DNA of 10,028 nt from Smittium mucronatum (taxonomy: Eukaryota > Kickxellomycota > Harpellomycetes > Harpellales > Legeriomycetaceae): assembly GCA_001953115.1 (NCBI GenBank), contig LSSL01003929.1, forward strand, positions 1 through 10,028, written 5' to 3'. The notes beneath the pieces are model-generated. The model was given only the letters and a program-made list of their open reading frames with translations, did not search any database and was not told where the DNA came from. This document shows positions 1 through 9,365 of this stretch, in pieces; the first letter of the stretch is position 1, and each line of letters starts with the position of its first letter. The translations under genes and the position numbers were made by a program.

Positions 1-899
1 GGTCCCCATTCGCATTTTCCCGATGTCCTGGAGACCAAGTTTCAGGTCAGAGTACAGCAGCTGAAGATTCATCCAGTTTCCTTTTCCGCCGATTTTTCGG
101 TCCACCGTCCACTGGTGGATTTTAGACCGGTTATTTTTATTTTTCCTGTCGACTATGGTGGTGGTTGTTTTACCTTTTGAATTTTGAACACAAATTTTTT
201 TTATCCATCTTGCACTGCTGGTCAGTCAGGTGGCCATTCTGGCCTTGATGGGCGACTTAATGAGGTAGGCTATCCAAGTTTTTAATCTAGGCCATTTGTG
301 ATATGCACGCTCTCGAGCAGTGCTGGTTTTTAAGAAGACGGATTTTATCCCCAGGTCAGCTCGGACCCGCTCCATGGCGGCAGACTTACCAACATTGGTA
401 AATAGTCTGATCGCTTTTTCGATTTCGGCCTGGATCGGCTTGACTCTGGTTTCGCTCATGCCAAAGGTCTCGACTCCGTAACAGCCAATATGCATTAAAA
501 ACGAATTTATAATTTTTATTTTTTGGCTAACAGGTACGTCGCTACGTTTCAAGAAGCTATATGCAGCGTAGAATTCCTTTCTGGCCTTTAATTTCATGTT
601 TTTGATGGTCCCAGATACGTCCCATTTATATTTCATTATATTCCCAAATATGTGTACTGATCAGTTTTTGGGATATTTTGGGCTTGTAATATCAGATCGG
701 ACGATTGAGGACCGGCGACATTCATTACACCGCACTTGGATGCATTCACAGTCATTTCCCATCTGTTTGACCAATCAGTAATTTGATTTAATACAATTTG
801 CATATCAGCCTCTGATTCTGCCAATAGAACGGCGTCGTCGGTAAAGAGCAGCCCAGGTATCCTATAGGTGAGTCCAGGGACATATAAAGGTGTATAAAC
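1..899 (-). pseudogene. Broken, 5'-truncated LINE-type (non-LTR) reverse transcriptase fragment
   Basis: This is the C-terminal half of a reverse transcriptase from a non-LTR retrotransposon, read on the minus strand and leaving the window at position 1. The first segment (899-636) carries the catalytic palm motif as FTDDAVLLAES (FTDD at 834-845), the usual (Y/F)xDD box, then WSNRWEM and a terminal YLG motif, all in the expected LINE order. It ends in TAA at 636-638. The reading then continues in another frame (636-226) with the thumb and downstream region (WDVSG, YGVETFGM, MERVRADLGI). That segment stops at TGA (226-228), yet the same frame stays open for 75 more codons to the window edge. 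No RT motif upstream of the palm is recognisable above about 899, where the frame meets a TAA, so the copy looks 5'-truncated. The segment is visibly less AT-rich than the rest of the window. Seen: motifs, frameshift, stop. Inferred: a dead insertion. The clade cannot be named. Confidence 0.85.
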
Positions 900-1252
900 T
901 TAATGATTTTTCTTACTTTAATTTTATTGGCTCTCGTTTTGTAGCTTAAAATCAACCGATTTGAGCCGTGATTTTTACCGCTCACAAATCGGTGGAGCGC
1001 TGTTATTTTTTGCTTAGTACACTTGGTCTGGTGTTTTAGTACCAATTTCAACTTTTGATGTTTAAAGCTTTACCGTTTACTTTTATGGTTTAATAACATT
1101 CAAATTTCAAAAATATACTAAAAAATTATTGGGAAAATACTAAATTTCAATGGGATTTACAAAGTAAGACAATGGATATATCTTGTTCGTGTTTTTTGCT
1201 CGTTTTTTTAAAAAAGGCTAGCAAAAGCTTTTGTAAATTGGAAAAAGAAAAA
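900..1252. other. Non-coding stretch between retroelement remnant and secreted-protein gene
   Basis: I see no convincing gene here. An open frame on the minus strand (1051-788) overlaps the RT palm in another frame and shows no domain. The part nearest the plus-strand gene is very AT-rich and has two ATACTAA-type repeats (1115-1124 and 1137-1146) that recur near 9391-9561. A GTAAGA at 1164-1169 followed by GGCTAG near 1215-1220 could be a short 5'-UTR intron of the downstream gene. If so, it would remove the upstream in-frame ATG at 1172. Confidence 0.5.
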
Positions 1253-1516
1253 ATGCAGCTTTCTAAATACTTGATATTTTTTGCCGTTATGGCTATATGC
1301 TTCATTACACTTACGGAAGCTCAAAGTTTATCAATCGTTGGAAGACCTTGCAGAACGAGTTCCCAGATGTGCGATAGAACATCAAGAAGAGGATACTATT
1401 CGTGTAGAAATAGAAAGTATAGATATTTTAGGTGCAAAGCAGGAAGATTCTGTAAGTCGAAACGAAACAACAGAATAACATGCCAACTCCAATCAGGTAT
1501 CAAAAATAAGTTCTGA
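1253..1516 (+). CDS. Small secreted, highly cationic six-cysteine protein (unknown function)
   Basis: This encodes an 87-residue precursor. Residues 1-23 form a classic secretion signal: a short basic start (MQLSK), a hydrophobic core (YLIFFAVMAICFITL) and a probable cleavage site after TEA. The mature part is about 64 residues with six cysteines at 33, 40, 51, 61, 67 and 77 (gaps of 6, 10, 9, 5 and 9 residues), an even number that suggests three disulfides. It carries about 18 Arg/Lys against a single acidic residue, so it is strongly cationic. I chose the ATG at 1253 because it places the signal peptide at the N-terminus and has A at -3. The in-frame ATG at 1172 would add 27 polar and basic residues ahead of the signal. 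I do not recognise the family. The architecture fits secreted effectors, antimicrobial-type peptides or cell-wall-associated proteins of fungi, but the sequence does not decide among them. Confidence 0.72.
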   Translation: MQLSKYLIFFAVMAICFITLTEAQSLSIVGRPCRTSSQMCDRTSRRGYYSCRNRKYRYFRCKAGRFCKSKRNNRITCQLQSGIKNKF

Positions 1517-1785
1517 ACGTGACCATTTCAAAAAAAAATACAAAAAAATAATATATATCTAGTTTTTAATTAATATTTAAACAGAAATAAATTAGTTTCT
1601 AACAAATCTTTCAAAAATAAAAATAATAAAAAAAATTCTAGGTTTCCTCATATCCTCATCAATTACCCTATCATTTTTCTTCCATTCTTATTTTCTAAAA
1701 AAGATTCACCGGTTTGTTTGTAAAGAAAGAAATCGAACTTGATGATTAAGACTAGCTGATGAGGCCACATTCGGTCTCCATAAAT
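1517..1785. other. Convergent 3' intergenic region
   Basis: This very AT-rich stretch separates two convergent genes, the plus-strand secreted protein and the minus-strand kinase. It holds the likely polyadenylation signal of the former. I see no open frame or repeat of note. No AATAAA on the minus strand lies close behind the kinase stop codon. Confidence 0.6.
1586..1591 (+). terminator. Probable polyadenylation signal AATAAA for the secreted-protein gene
   Basis: A perfect AATAAA lies 70 bases after the stop codon of the six-cysteine protein on the same strand. In DNA this AT-rich the motif is common, so the assignment rests mainly on distance and strand. Other AATAAA-like strings follow near 1616-1630. 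Confidence 0.45.
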
Positions 1786-4700
1786 TTATATGTTTACAAT
1801 CATTCTCTTTAAGAACATTCTGAATAGGTTGAACTTGTTTACGTGGCCTGAGGTTCTTGTAACTATAATTGCATACTTCTTGTAAAACCCTACTGAGTGT
1901 ATAAGAACTAATTCTAACTTGAAGGAGCATGAATAGTGTTCCATCACCTCTGACTCCTTTTTAAAATTCAAACTAGGTGAAAGCTGGCCAACTAATTGGG
2001 TAGTGCAATAGCTCACAGGTACCATTATAACTTTTTGATCAGAATCAATATCTTGGTGGATTATGGAAGACTCAACTTGGCCTATTTTTTCTTTGAGAGA
2101 TCCTAAATCCGCTTCATGGCTCCTCTTCACTCCAACTAGCGAAGAAATTTTCTGCGAGTATTTAGATAGCATATTAGCCGTCTCTCCACTCTGTTCTACG
2201 CAATTCTTCTCTTCGATTTCTGAAATGTGGGCCATAACCACTCTATTTTTTCCTCTGACCCATTTCTTTGTCCATACGTAGTCTTCTGGGATTGAGCTCT
2301 GATGGTGGTTTGAGATTTCAGAGTTTTTGCTTTTTTTAATAGATCTATTTTTCTTTCCCCTTTTCAAGGATTTCTTTTGTTTTCCATTTTTAAAAATAAC
2401 ACCCCTATTACTTGTTTCACCATTTCTATCATCTCCATCTTTGACTTGACCTTCAGCGGCAGATGATGATTGTTTTTTAAAGATAAACGCATCGTTAATG
2501 GCCTGTGGCAGTAAAAATGAAGATAAAGCCTTTATTTTTTGCTTCATGTTCATTTTGTTGAACTCCAAATATTCATTCTCTTGGGCGATGAGCTGCATTC
2601 TCAAAATATCCGAATCCTCTTCCATATGTATAGGACTATCGAGTTTATAAAAGCTCTTGTTTAACTCTGCTTGAGATTTCCATAACGGGCCTAGGAAATC
2701 AAAATCCGTTTTGAAATCTGTCCCGATTTTGTTACCGTGCTCATCTAGTTTTGCGGCGATGGTTTTTGAATAGCTTGGATAAAGAACATAGTCTGCGTAT
2801 TTGTAAGAGATCTGGTTAAATTTAAGCAAATCTTCAATCTTCTTCATCACTTCGATTGGGCTATACTTTTTAGTTTTTTCCGATAAAACTATACGATCAG
2901 ATATCCCATCCAACGCCTTAATAGCCCGTATTTGCTCGCCTTTATATTCTCTAAATTGACTGTTTTTTTTACAATATCCAAAAGCCTGATCTTTGCATAT
3001 AACTTCCTCATCGTTCTTCAATAATCCAATCATGCTAGTCATAGAATATTTGCTAATATTCATATTTTTAGGCGATTCTGTTTGTTCTGATAATATTTCG
3101 CCATCGTTTCCAACCCCAAGCATAGATTCTCTGTTGCATCTTATCTCCCCATTGAATTCATACGATCTATCATCAGTTACACTGCGAGTGTCTTCAAATA
3201 TGCTCTCTGGCTTCAATGATTCCGACAAATACATCTTTCCGGGCTTGAAGTTTTTACTGCTAAAAAAGTTGGCTACTTTAACCAAATTATGTTCAGAGTT
3301 TCTGAATTTGCTTTTGTTCAATAAATTATAGTCCATATTATCATTTTGTGATCTTTCTACTATATCAGGTACGGATTTTGAAAATATTCTTTTATTTCTG
3401 AAGCTTCTTTTAAAACTGAACCTCTTGATGTTCTTTGTCTCGGGTGAGGGGATTTCACTCTCGTTAGAAAGCTTCTGGCTATCGACTTCAGGTGGATTAG
3501 CATTTTTGGCGTCAAAGTTTGGACTATCAGAATTATTGTTAAAAGTATCAGCGGCGCTCGTTAACCACTTCCTTTTATTGATTTGAGAGTCAATAAGATA
3601 GTAAAGGGATACTATAGGAGAGTTTATCACTTTAACTCTTTTTTTCACTTGTCTACCATGTAATCTACGCATTGAGATAGATTTTTTAGCTACCTCTATA
3701 TCATTGGATTCAGCAACTGGGAGTGATTCATTCTTTTCTTGCAATTCCAAATCCACACTTGGGCCATCTGTTTGATCCAAAATAGCGTTGTTTATCTTTT
3801 TCAGAACGTCATCGACTGGGATCTCCAAGCATATACTTGTCTCCTTTGCTACATTTATTTTTATTGGATAATCAAGTTCGACGTAGCTATTGTTCTTACT
3901 TTCGCGCTTTCTTTCATGGTGCAGTTCACAGCACGCAGAGCTATCGACACTTTCATCGCCTGATGTTTGCAACCATTTATGAGATAAAACCTGCTCAATT
4001 GTCAATCTTTTCTCTATATCTGGCTCAAGCATCATAACAAGGAGTGTTTTTAAATTAAGACTCATGCGATTGTCAAGATCAAAATCTCCATCCATGATTT
4101 TGTTATAGTTTTCTTGTACAGAAGGATCGCTAAATGGGAATTTTCCTGTCACCATAACGTACAGCAACACACCCAAAGACCAGATATCTATCTCAGGACC
4201 ATTATAATATTCACCCCTTAATATTTCTGGAGCAGTATATGGCAAACTTCCGCAAAAAGTTTCCATTATTCCTTTCTTTGAATAAAAGTTCGCTAAACCG
4301 AAATCAATCAGCTTAACGTTTCCAACATGTATTGGACGATTTGTTCCATCCCTTAGGCTTTTCGATTCTTGAATCTTGTCAGTGCTCACATTTTGCTTTT
4401 TAGTTTTAAACCTAAATGTTATATATTCATTTTTTACATGACATAGCAAATTTAAATCAAAGGAAAATCTCTTTAAATAAGGAAATTAGCCAGGGGTTGT
4501 AATATCAAATTTGAATATTTTTTCTCATAAATCATTAAAATTTCTTACGCTTTACTGGATTCAGATTCGATTTTATTCCCTGCTGTGTAATCAATCAGAA
4601 GATTCTCCAGTTTTAAATCTCTATGAATTATAGAGTATGAGTGGCAATAAGAAATGGCATCTGCAATGGGCTTAAACAATAACTTGGCTTCTTCCTCAGA

Positions 4701-6590
4701 AACCCCATTGCTACCAATCCTTTCGGATAAAGTCGGACCATTAATATACTCATAAAACAGATAAAAGTTTCTGTCGGTCATTCTGAAATCATAAAGAGAT
4801 ATTATATGCGGGTGCATTTCTCCAAGTATCTTACTAAGGTTAACTTCTCTCAAGATTCTTCGGTCAAGTGTTTTAGCCTTGTTATAAGATGGATGCCCCT
4901 GTTTATGTTTCGAAGCGGAGTATCTTTTTATTATTTTGACTGCATATTCAACATTAGTAAGTGTATTCCGCATTAACTTTACTTTACCATAACTTCCTTG
5001 TCCAAGGTTCTTTATAGTCTCATACTCACCCAGAGGTGTGTTGAATAAGAATGTTTTTGGCTTCTTATTATTAGCAGATACAGCTATCATGCTAGTATCG
5101 CTTTCATTGAGCTCAGAGTGAAGAGAGTTTGGCTCGCTACTAACTCCGTCAGATCTATCCATCTTGATTGAATCCATTTGATCATTGACAAAACCTCGTC
5201 GTCTAGAATCAGGAACTGCCTTTGCTCCCCTTTTCATGTGATTAATTTTTGAACGAGATTTTCTGTTTCCAGCGTTAGATGTGCTGCTATCCCCTGAGGC
5301 AGATCCCCTAATGTTAGCATTTGCTCTTGATCTAACTTTTCTCTTGGGATCGGGTCTAGCATTTTTCTTTTTTTTTGCTACTTGATTCCTTCTTTTTATG
5401 TTGTTATTTGATCCGTGGTTCATATATTCATTGTCTGAACTATTTGGCAATCTATTAATATGTCTTGAGCTTCCATTGATATTATTGGGGTTATCAGAGT
5501 GAACTCCACAGCTCTCTGATAAATGGGATAGGAAATCTTCCTCATCAGCTGGAGTCTTGAAATCACTTGAATCGTCCGATGGAACTTCATCCAGATCAGA
5601 ATCCATACTATTCATAATCGGTTGAGTAAACTTCCCAGGTGGGTAGTTAGGATTGTTCATCTTGATTTTCAAGTTACGTTTTGGAATTAGACTTATTGGG
5701 TTTGAGGTATCCTCGGTCAACCCAACCTCTTCGTTGTGAATATGAGAGTCGGGAACCTTAACAAGGTTTATTTTGATATCCCTTTTCTTCGAACTCCCTC
5801 CTTCACCGTTTATATCGTTTACTTTTCCGCTAATAATGTTTGATATTGGGATAACACCTTGATTAAGTCCCGCAGCTTGGTTGGAATTCATCAAAGCGAT
5901 GTTTGTGATAACTTGATCAGAGTCATCATTGGGTTGATATACTTCAGAATTTTCACCGGGAGCTGTATTTACTAGCTTAAGAACTTTTAGCTGTGGAGGC
6001 TCTTTACCTCTTCCTACGTTATCGAACCCAAAAGGCATGTAATCAGGTTTTCTCTTGTACTCTGGTATTGGCTTAAGCATCCATTTGTATACCTTATTAT
6101 CTTTTTTCTTTGATTTTACTTTAGGAATTTTAATTTTTTTTGGAATTATATTTCCATTTTCATCTCTTAGAGGAACTTCCTGCCTTTCAGCTATTTCTTC
6201 CTCTTCCTCATTTTCTTTAGGTTTCTCTTCCTCTTTCTCAATGGGTTCTTCAACAACTTCATTATCGATCTTAGGCTTTTCTATCTTTGATCGCTTGACT
6301 TTGATAACCTTGATCTTTTGATTAGTTTTTTTCGGAACAACAACTACAGTGCACCCGCTTTTAGAACTCTGTCTGATTCCATTTTTGACAGCTGGTTTTT
6401 TTTCGCTCTTATATTTGTTCTTCGCTGATGAGTTAACGGATGGGGTTTCTTGTTTTATGGAATAACGCTTTTTCTTACTTGCTTCTCTTGCATTTTTACT
6501 CTTTGAGCCGCTCTTGTAATCAGCCTCTGGCTCTATGATATCACTTTCAAAAGTCACCCTGGCCCCGATGGGATGATGAACAACACTCAT
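1786..6590 (-). CDS. KIN1: KIN1/MARK (PAR-1) family Ser/Thr protein kinase with C-terminal KA1 domain, two exons
   Basis: Joining exon 1 (6590-4549) and exon 2 (4411-1786) gives 1555 residues. Residues 1-522 look disordered, with an acidic run at about 111-138 and basic patches at about 398-466. The kinase domain spans about 523-828: glycine loop GQGSYGKV (530-537), Lys552, helix-C Glu582, HRDLKLEN (656-663, Asp658 catalytic), DFG (717-719), activation-loop TFCGS with Thr732 (the LKB1-type site), APE (741-743) and Arg816. All catalytic residues are present. A long low-complexity linker follows. A KA1 domain is recognisable in two pieces, SPIEVMKKIEDLLKFNQISY (1198-1217) and the last 48 residues starting SCSFKLELVL (1508). 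KA1 binds acidic phospholipids, and fungal Kin1/Kin2 act at the plasma membrane in polarity and secretion. The ATG at 6590 is the first after an in-frame TAA. Family assignment is firm; orthology to KIN1 rather than another KA1 kinase is likely. Confidence 0.87.
4412..4548 (-). other. Intron of the KIN1-like gene (137 bp, phase 2)
   Basis: Two long open frames on the minus strand are out of phase and carry complementary halves of one kinase domain. A donor GTAAGA follows the exon ending AAAGC (4549), and an acceptor ATTTAG precedes 4411. Removing 4412-4548 restores one frame through an alanine codon split 2+1. TATAAC just before ATTTAG, or GGCTAAT further upstream, could be the branch site. 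Other phase-compatible acceptors lie further downstream (AAAAG, and CCTAAG near 4350, the latter preceded by CACTGAC). These would shorten the insert before DFG, so the 3' end is less certain than the 5' end. Confidence 0.75.
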
Positions 6591-7686
6591 ATTTAAAATG
6601 CCTTTCTTCGGCCGATAGTTTTATATGAAGATTAATCAGGTAGTTCAACTTTCTTGTTTATCTTTTGATATAATGCACCTCTTATTGTAAAAAATCGGTT
6701 TAAAATAAATTGACAGAGAAGATAACACTGTTTAAAATAAATAAAAATAAAAATCTACTCTTTAAATAATGTAGATGTAACGCCAATACAGAATTGTATT
6801 TTACAAATATGAATGCATACAAGTCTGGGATGGGAAAATAATAATATGCTTTTATAAAAATAAAGTGGAAGTGTAGGGAAATTAGATAGGATGAGGTTCT
6901 ATTATTTCACTTTTAAAAAACCATTACTTTCTTCTTCCCCCCCCTCTTTATATTTCCAATTCTCTAGCTTTCTTATCCAGAAACTAATTTTGAAATACAG
7001 TATAATTTTTTGCAGCTTATAAAATAACTAGCTGAGCTCCAATGTGAGCGAATAAAAATCACTCTTTCGAATATTATTTTTCTTAGTGATTATGTAATTC
7101 TTATTTGGTCTAGACAAAATATATTGCTTTTTCATCTCCACACTATATATTAGTATTGCAATATTTTTTAATATCGAAATTCATAGAGGGGTTGTCCTAT
7201 AATGGAAACCCAGCCAGTATTAATTCTGAGATCAAATCTTCACCGCCTGGTCCCTTTTACTAGAATACGCAAATAAATTTAAAAGTGAAAACATAAATGG
7301 TAGAGCCCAGCATGGCCCTAAATTTATTATATTAGCATTTTCATGCAGTATTCAATACTCCCCACATGCATTTTCTCTTAGTACCCCTTCTTTAAAAGGT
7401 AGATAATCGAATCTAATTCAATCATCACAAAATATTTTCACACCTATTGTTTTTATCAACTCATAATACCCTTAACTTTGGATTATTTTTATTTCGGGAT
7501 AAGAGTAACAAAAGACCTTTAATGATATGTGGAAAGCATATAAAAATTAGAAAACAGGAAATGACCATGTGATGCTAATTCCGATAATTCCCATCATTTG
7601 TCAATATTAGAACGATAAAAAATCATTAAGAAAAGAAACCAGAGATCTAATATGTACAAAATAATTTATTAAGATGATAAAACAGA
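6591..7686. other. AT-rich intergenic region between the two minus-strand genes, no gene seen
   Basis: This 1.1 kb stretch is the 3' flank of the CABLES-like gene and the upstream region of the kinase gene. It contains no open frame with recognisable content, no convincing tRNA and no repeat shared with other parts of the window. Notable points are an eight-C run at 6937-6944 in an otherwise AT-rich setting and a less AT-rich island at about 7185-7320. The kinase promoter should lie in its left part, but no motif stands out enough to call. Confidence 0.6.
7665..7670 (-). terminator. Probable polyadenylation signal AATAAA for the CABLES-like gene
   Basis: The plus strand reads TTTATT, so the minus strand carries a perfect AATAAA 16 bases past the stop codon of the CABLES-like gene. 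Position and strand fit a compact fungal 3' UTR. The motif can also arise by chance in such AT-rich DNA. Confidence 0.5.
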
Positions 7687-9120
7687 CTAAAATCTGTATA
7701 GATGGGGGAGATATTCACGGCTAGGCACCAATAGACCGAATTCCAGAAGACTAAATGCAAAAAACTCATTTTCATAAATTGATTTTTTGTTCACGAGGAA
7801 TCCTTTAGCCAGAGCTGAAATGAGAGGTCCTATTAATACTACGGGTGATGGTTCATTGATTTTGGATGCTAACACTAAACAAATGGAAGCTAGTAAATTA
7901 AATCCATTGACAACAGTTCCCCCAATGGCTAAGACATCATCAACACCAAGTCTGGATTCGGATAAGATTGGAAAAAATTCCGAATGATCCTCTCCCTTAG
8001 AAACAGCTTTTCTCTCTATACTATCCTTTTGGCTGAAGACTGATTTTTCAAATAGAAGAAGAAGCTTTTCATAATACACGACAGCAAGAGCCAGTGTAGA
8101 TTTTTCTAAGCGCAAAAGTCTGCTAGTGTTATACAAAACAGCTTTAGTGTTCCTTATTTGGCTGATATTTAACCCATGAACCTGCAAACTGTAGTGTTGT
8201 TCAGAGAATCTTTCATTCAGCTCATTTTCAATCGAATGAGTATTAGTGAACTGAAAAATTGAACCGATCAAACCGGTAAGGCCAAGCATTGTACGCTGAA
8301 CAAGACCAGAATCTAAATGAGGATCATCAATACAGTTTGGATCGTACTCATCGTGTGAGGGTATTCTAGTATCCATACTGTAGCTTTGTTTCAAGAATTG
8401 GGCATAAGACTGTTCTTTTTTGATAAATTCCATAGTAGCAAATTTCTCACGAGCCAAGTGGTGAAGTTTCTTTCTGGTTTTAGTCGAAGATCCTGTTAAA
8501 GCTAAATTATTTTCATCTACATATTTGTTTATTGAAACCAAAGCCATAATTGATCCTTTTTCCTCAGCAGTTGTCTAAATTTAATACCAAATGGATGAGT
8601 TTTTTTTAAAAATAATTGACATATATTCATTTTGTGAATAAATTATATATATTAATGAAAGGTGCTGTAAATTTACTGCGGTGGACAAGAATGCAAGATT
8701 TAATGGACTAGAATTAGAAAGAAATTTGGTATTTTCAAGTAAGGAATTTGGGTTTTTATCTAAGTCTAACAATGTGTATTTATTCCGGAAGTCGGATTCT
8801 TGCATGATTTTTTTCTCGACGACAAGTTTATTATTGATCTCTTGCTCCTGTTGGTTATCAGGCTGCGCTCGGAAGAAGGGGTCAAGCGAATCTGTATTTG
8901 GTAAAACCGGGCTCTTATCTGTGGTAATTGAGGGGCTTTTTTGAAAGTTTTCTGATAAATCGAAAAAAGTATCTTTATCAGCCTTAAGTTGTCTCAGCAC
9001 AACAGCATTTTCCAATCGTTTTCTATTTCGTTTCTCTCTCATAAGAGTCTCTAAGTCAACGTACAAATTTGATCTTTGAGGCTCAAATAAATCGGTTTTT
9101 TCTATATTTTTATTCTCCAT
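7687..9120 (-). CDS. CABLES-like cyclin-fold protein (CDK5/ABL enzyme substrate family), two exons
   Basis: Exon 1 (9120-8677, 148 codons) joined to exon 2 (8574-7687) gives 443 residues. The C-terminal 240 residues match the CABLES family in order: SYAQFL (204-209), the signature EYDPNCIDDP (224-233; animal CABLES have YDPNLLDDP), ENELNERF (264-271), the cyclin-fold helices KSTLALAVVYYEKL (306-319) and SICLVLASKI (378-387), and the end FFAFSLLEFGLLVPSREYL plus PHLYRF (animal form ends near PHYRRL). The N-terminal segment KRLENAVVLRQLKADKD (34-50) resembles the short conserved N-terminal CABLES motif more weakly. In animals CABLES links CDKs to tyrosine kinases and promotes inhibitory CDK phosphorylation; a role in CDK control here is inference. 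The cyclin fold has about 40 extra residues between the first two conserved helices. The ATG at 9120 is the first after an in-frame TAG. Confidence 0.85.
8575..8676 (-). other. Intron of the CABLES-like gene (102 bp, phase 0)
   Basis: Exon 1 ends in the codon GCA and is followed by GTAAAT. The acceptor ATTTAG ends at 8575 and the next exon begins ACAACTGCTGAG in the same phase. Without splicing, exon 1 would run into a hydrophobic AT-rich tail and stop at 8581, and exon 2 would begin at an internal ATG (8547) that loses nine open codons. The acceptor is the same ATTTAG hexamer, after an A/T-rich tract, as in the kinase intron. The first-exon join is inferred from frame and spacing, not from an alignment. 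Confidence 0.72.
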
Positions 9121-9275
9121 ACTTGTGAATCGGCGATTTTGTGATAATGGTGAAAATAGCCCTATAATACAACTATTAAATCTAAAAACAAAAATAGTTC
9201 TCTATATCCTGACTATAAATAAAATTGGTACATATATGCTTAATATGTAATAATGAATATAAAATATTATCTTTT

Positions 9276-9290
9276 ATTGGCCGAGCCAAT
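9276..9290. repeat. Short inverted repeat ATTGGC-CGA-GCCAAT
   Basis: A perfect 6-bp stem with a three-base loop, carrying a CCAAT-type element in both orientations. CCAAT boxes are bound by the fungal HAP/CBC complex, and this one lies about 155 bases upstream of the CABLES-like start codon. A regulatory role is possible, but a chance dyad is equally likely. Confidence 0.4.
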
Positions 9291-9365
9291 TTATGAATCT
9301 TTTATCGTGTTAATCATTTTACATATCTATTGGCTGTAAAAATGATAGAGGATAATACCAATGCT

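Noticed and set aside
636..640. TAATG stop-start overlap as a termination-reinitiation signal
   Set aside because: It falls inside the conserved reverse transcriptase region, where one continuous protein is expected, so a simple frameshift lesion is the better explanation unless other copies share it.
596..781. Plus-strand open frame across the RT remnant
   Set aside because: It is antisense to a frame with clear RT motifs and has no recognisable content.
788..1051. Minus-strand open frame of 87 codons overlapping the RT palm region
   Set aside because: It reads the RT segment in a frame that lacks the FTDD motif and shows no recognisable domain upstream. The RT frame at 899-636 explains the same bases better.
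1281..1478. Alternative plus-strand frame inside the secreted-protein gene
   Set aside because: It lacks a signal peptide and is contained in the frame with the signal peptide and six ordered cysteines.
1706..1930. Second minus-strand frame at the 3' end of the kinase gene
   Set aside because: It overlaps the KA1-encoding end of the kinase in a different frame, and the kinase frame carries the recognisable fold.
6055..6321. Plus-strand frame of 88 codons rich in Ser, Phe and Leu
   Set aside because: It is the antisense shadow of the acidic and lysine-rich N-terminal region of the kinase; the hydrophobic look comes from complementing GAA/AAA codons.
7185..7260. Possible tRNA in the less AT-rich intergenic island (ATCAAATCTTC near a TTTT)
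   Set aside because: The would-be T-loop lacks the TTC start, its stem does not pair, and no acceptor stem or A box can be formed on either strand.
7787..7987. Plus-strand frame opposite CABLES exon 2
   Set aside because: It is antisense to conserved cyclin-fold codons and has no signal of its own.
8681..8944. Plus-strand frame opposite CABLES exon 1
   Set aside because: It lies wholly antisense to the first exon, and its Ser/Leu-rich composition is typical of complemented coding sequence.
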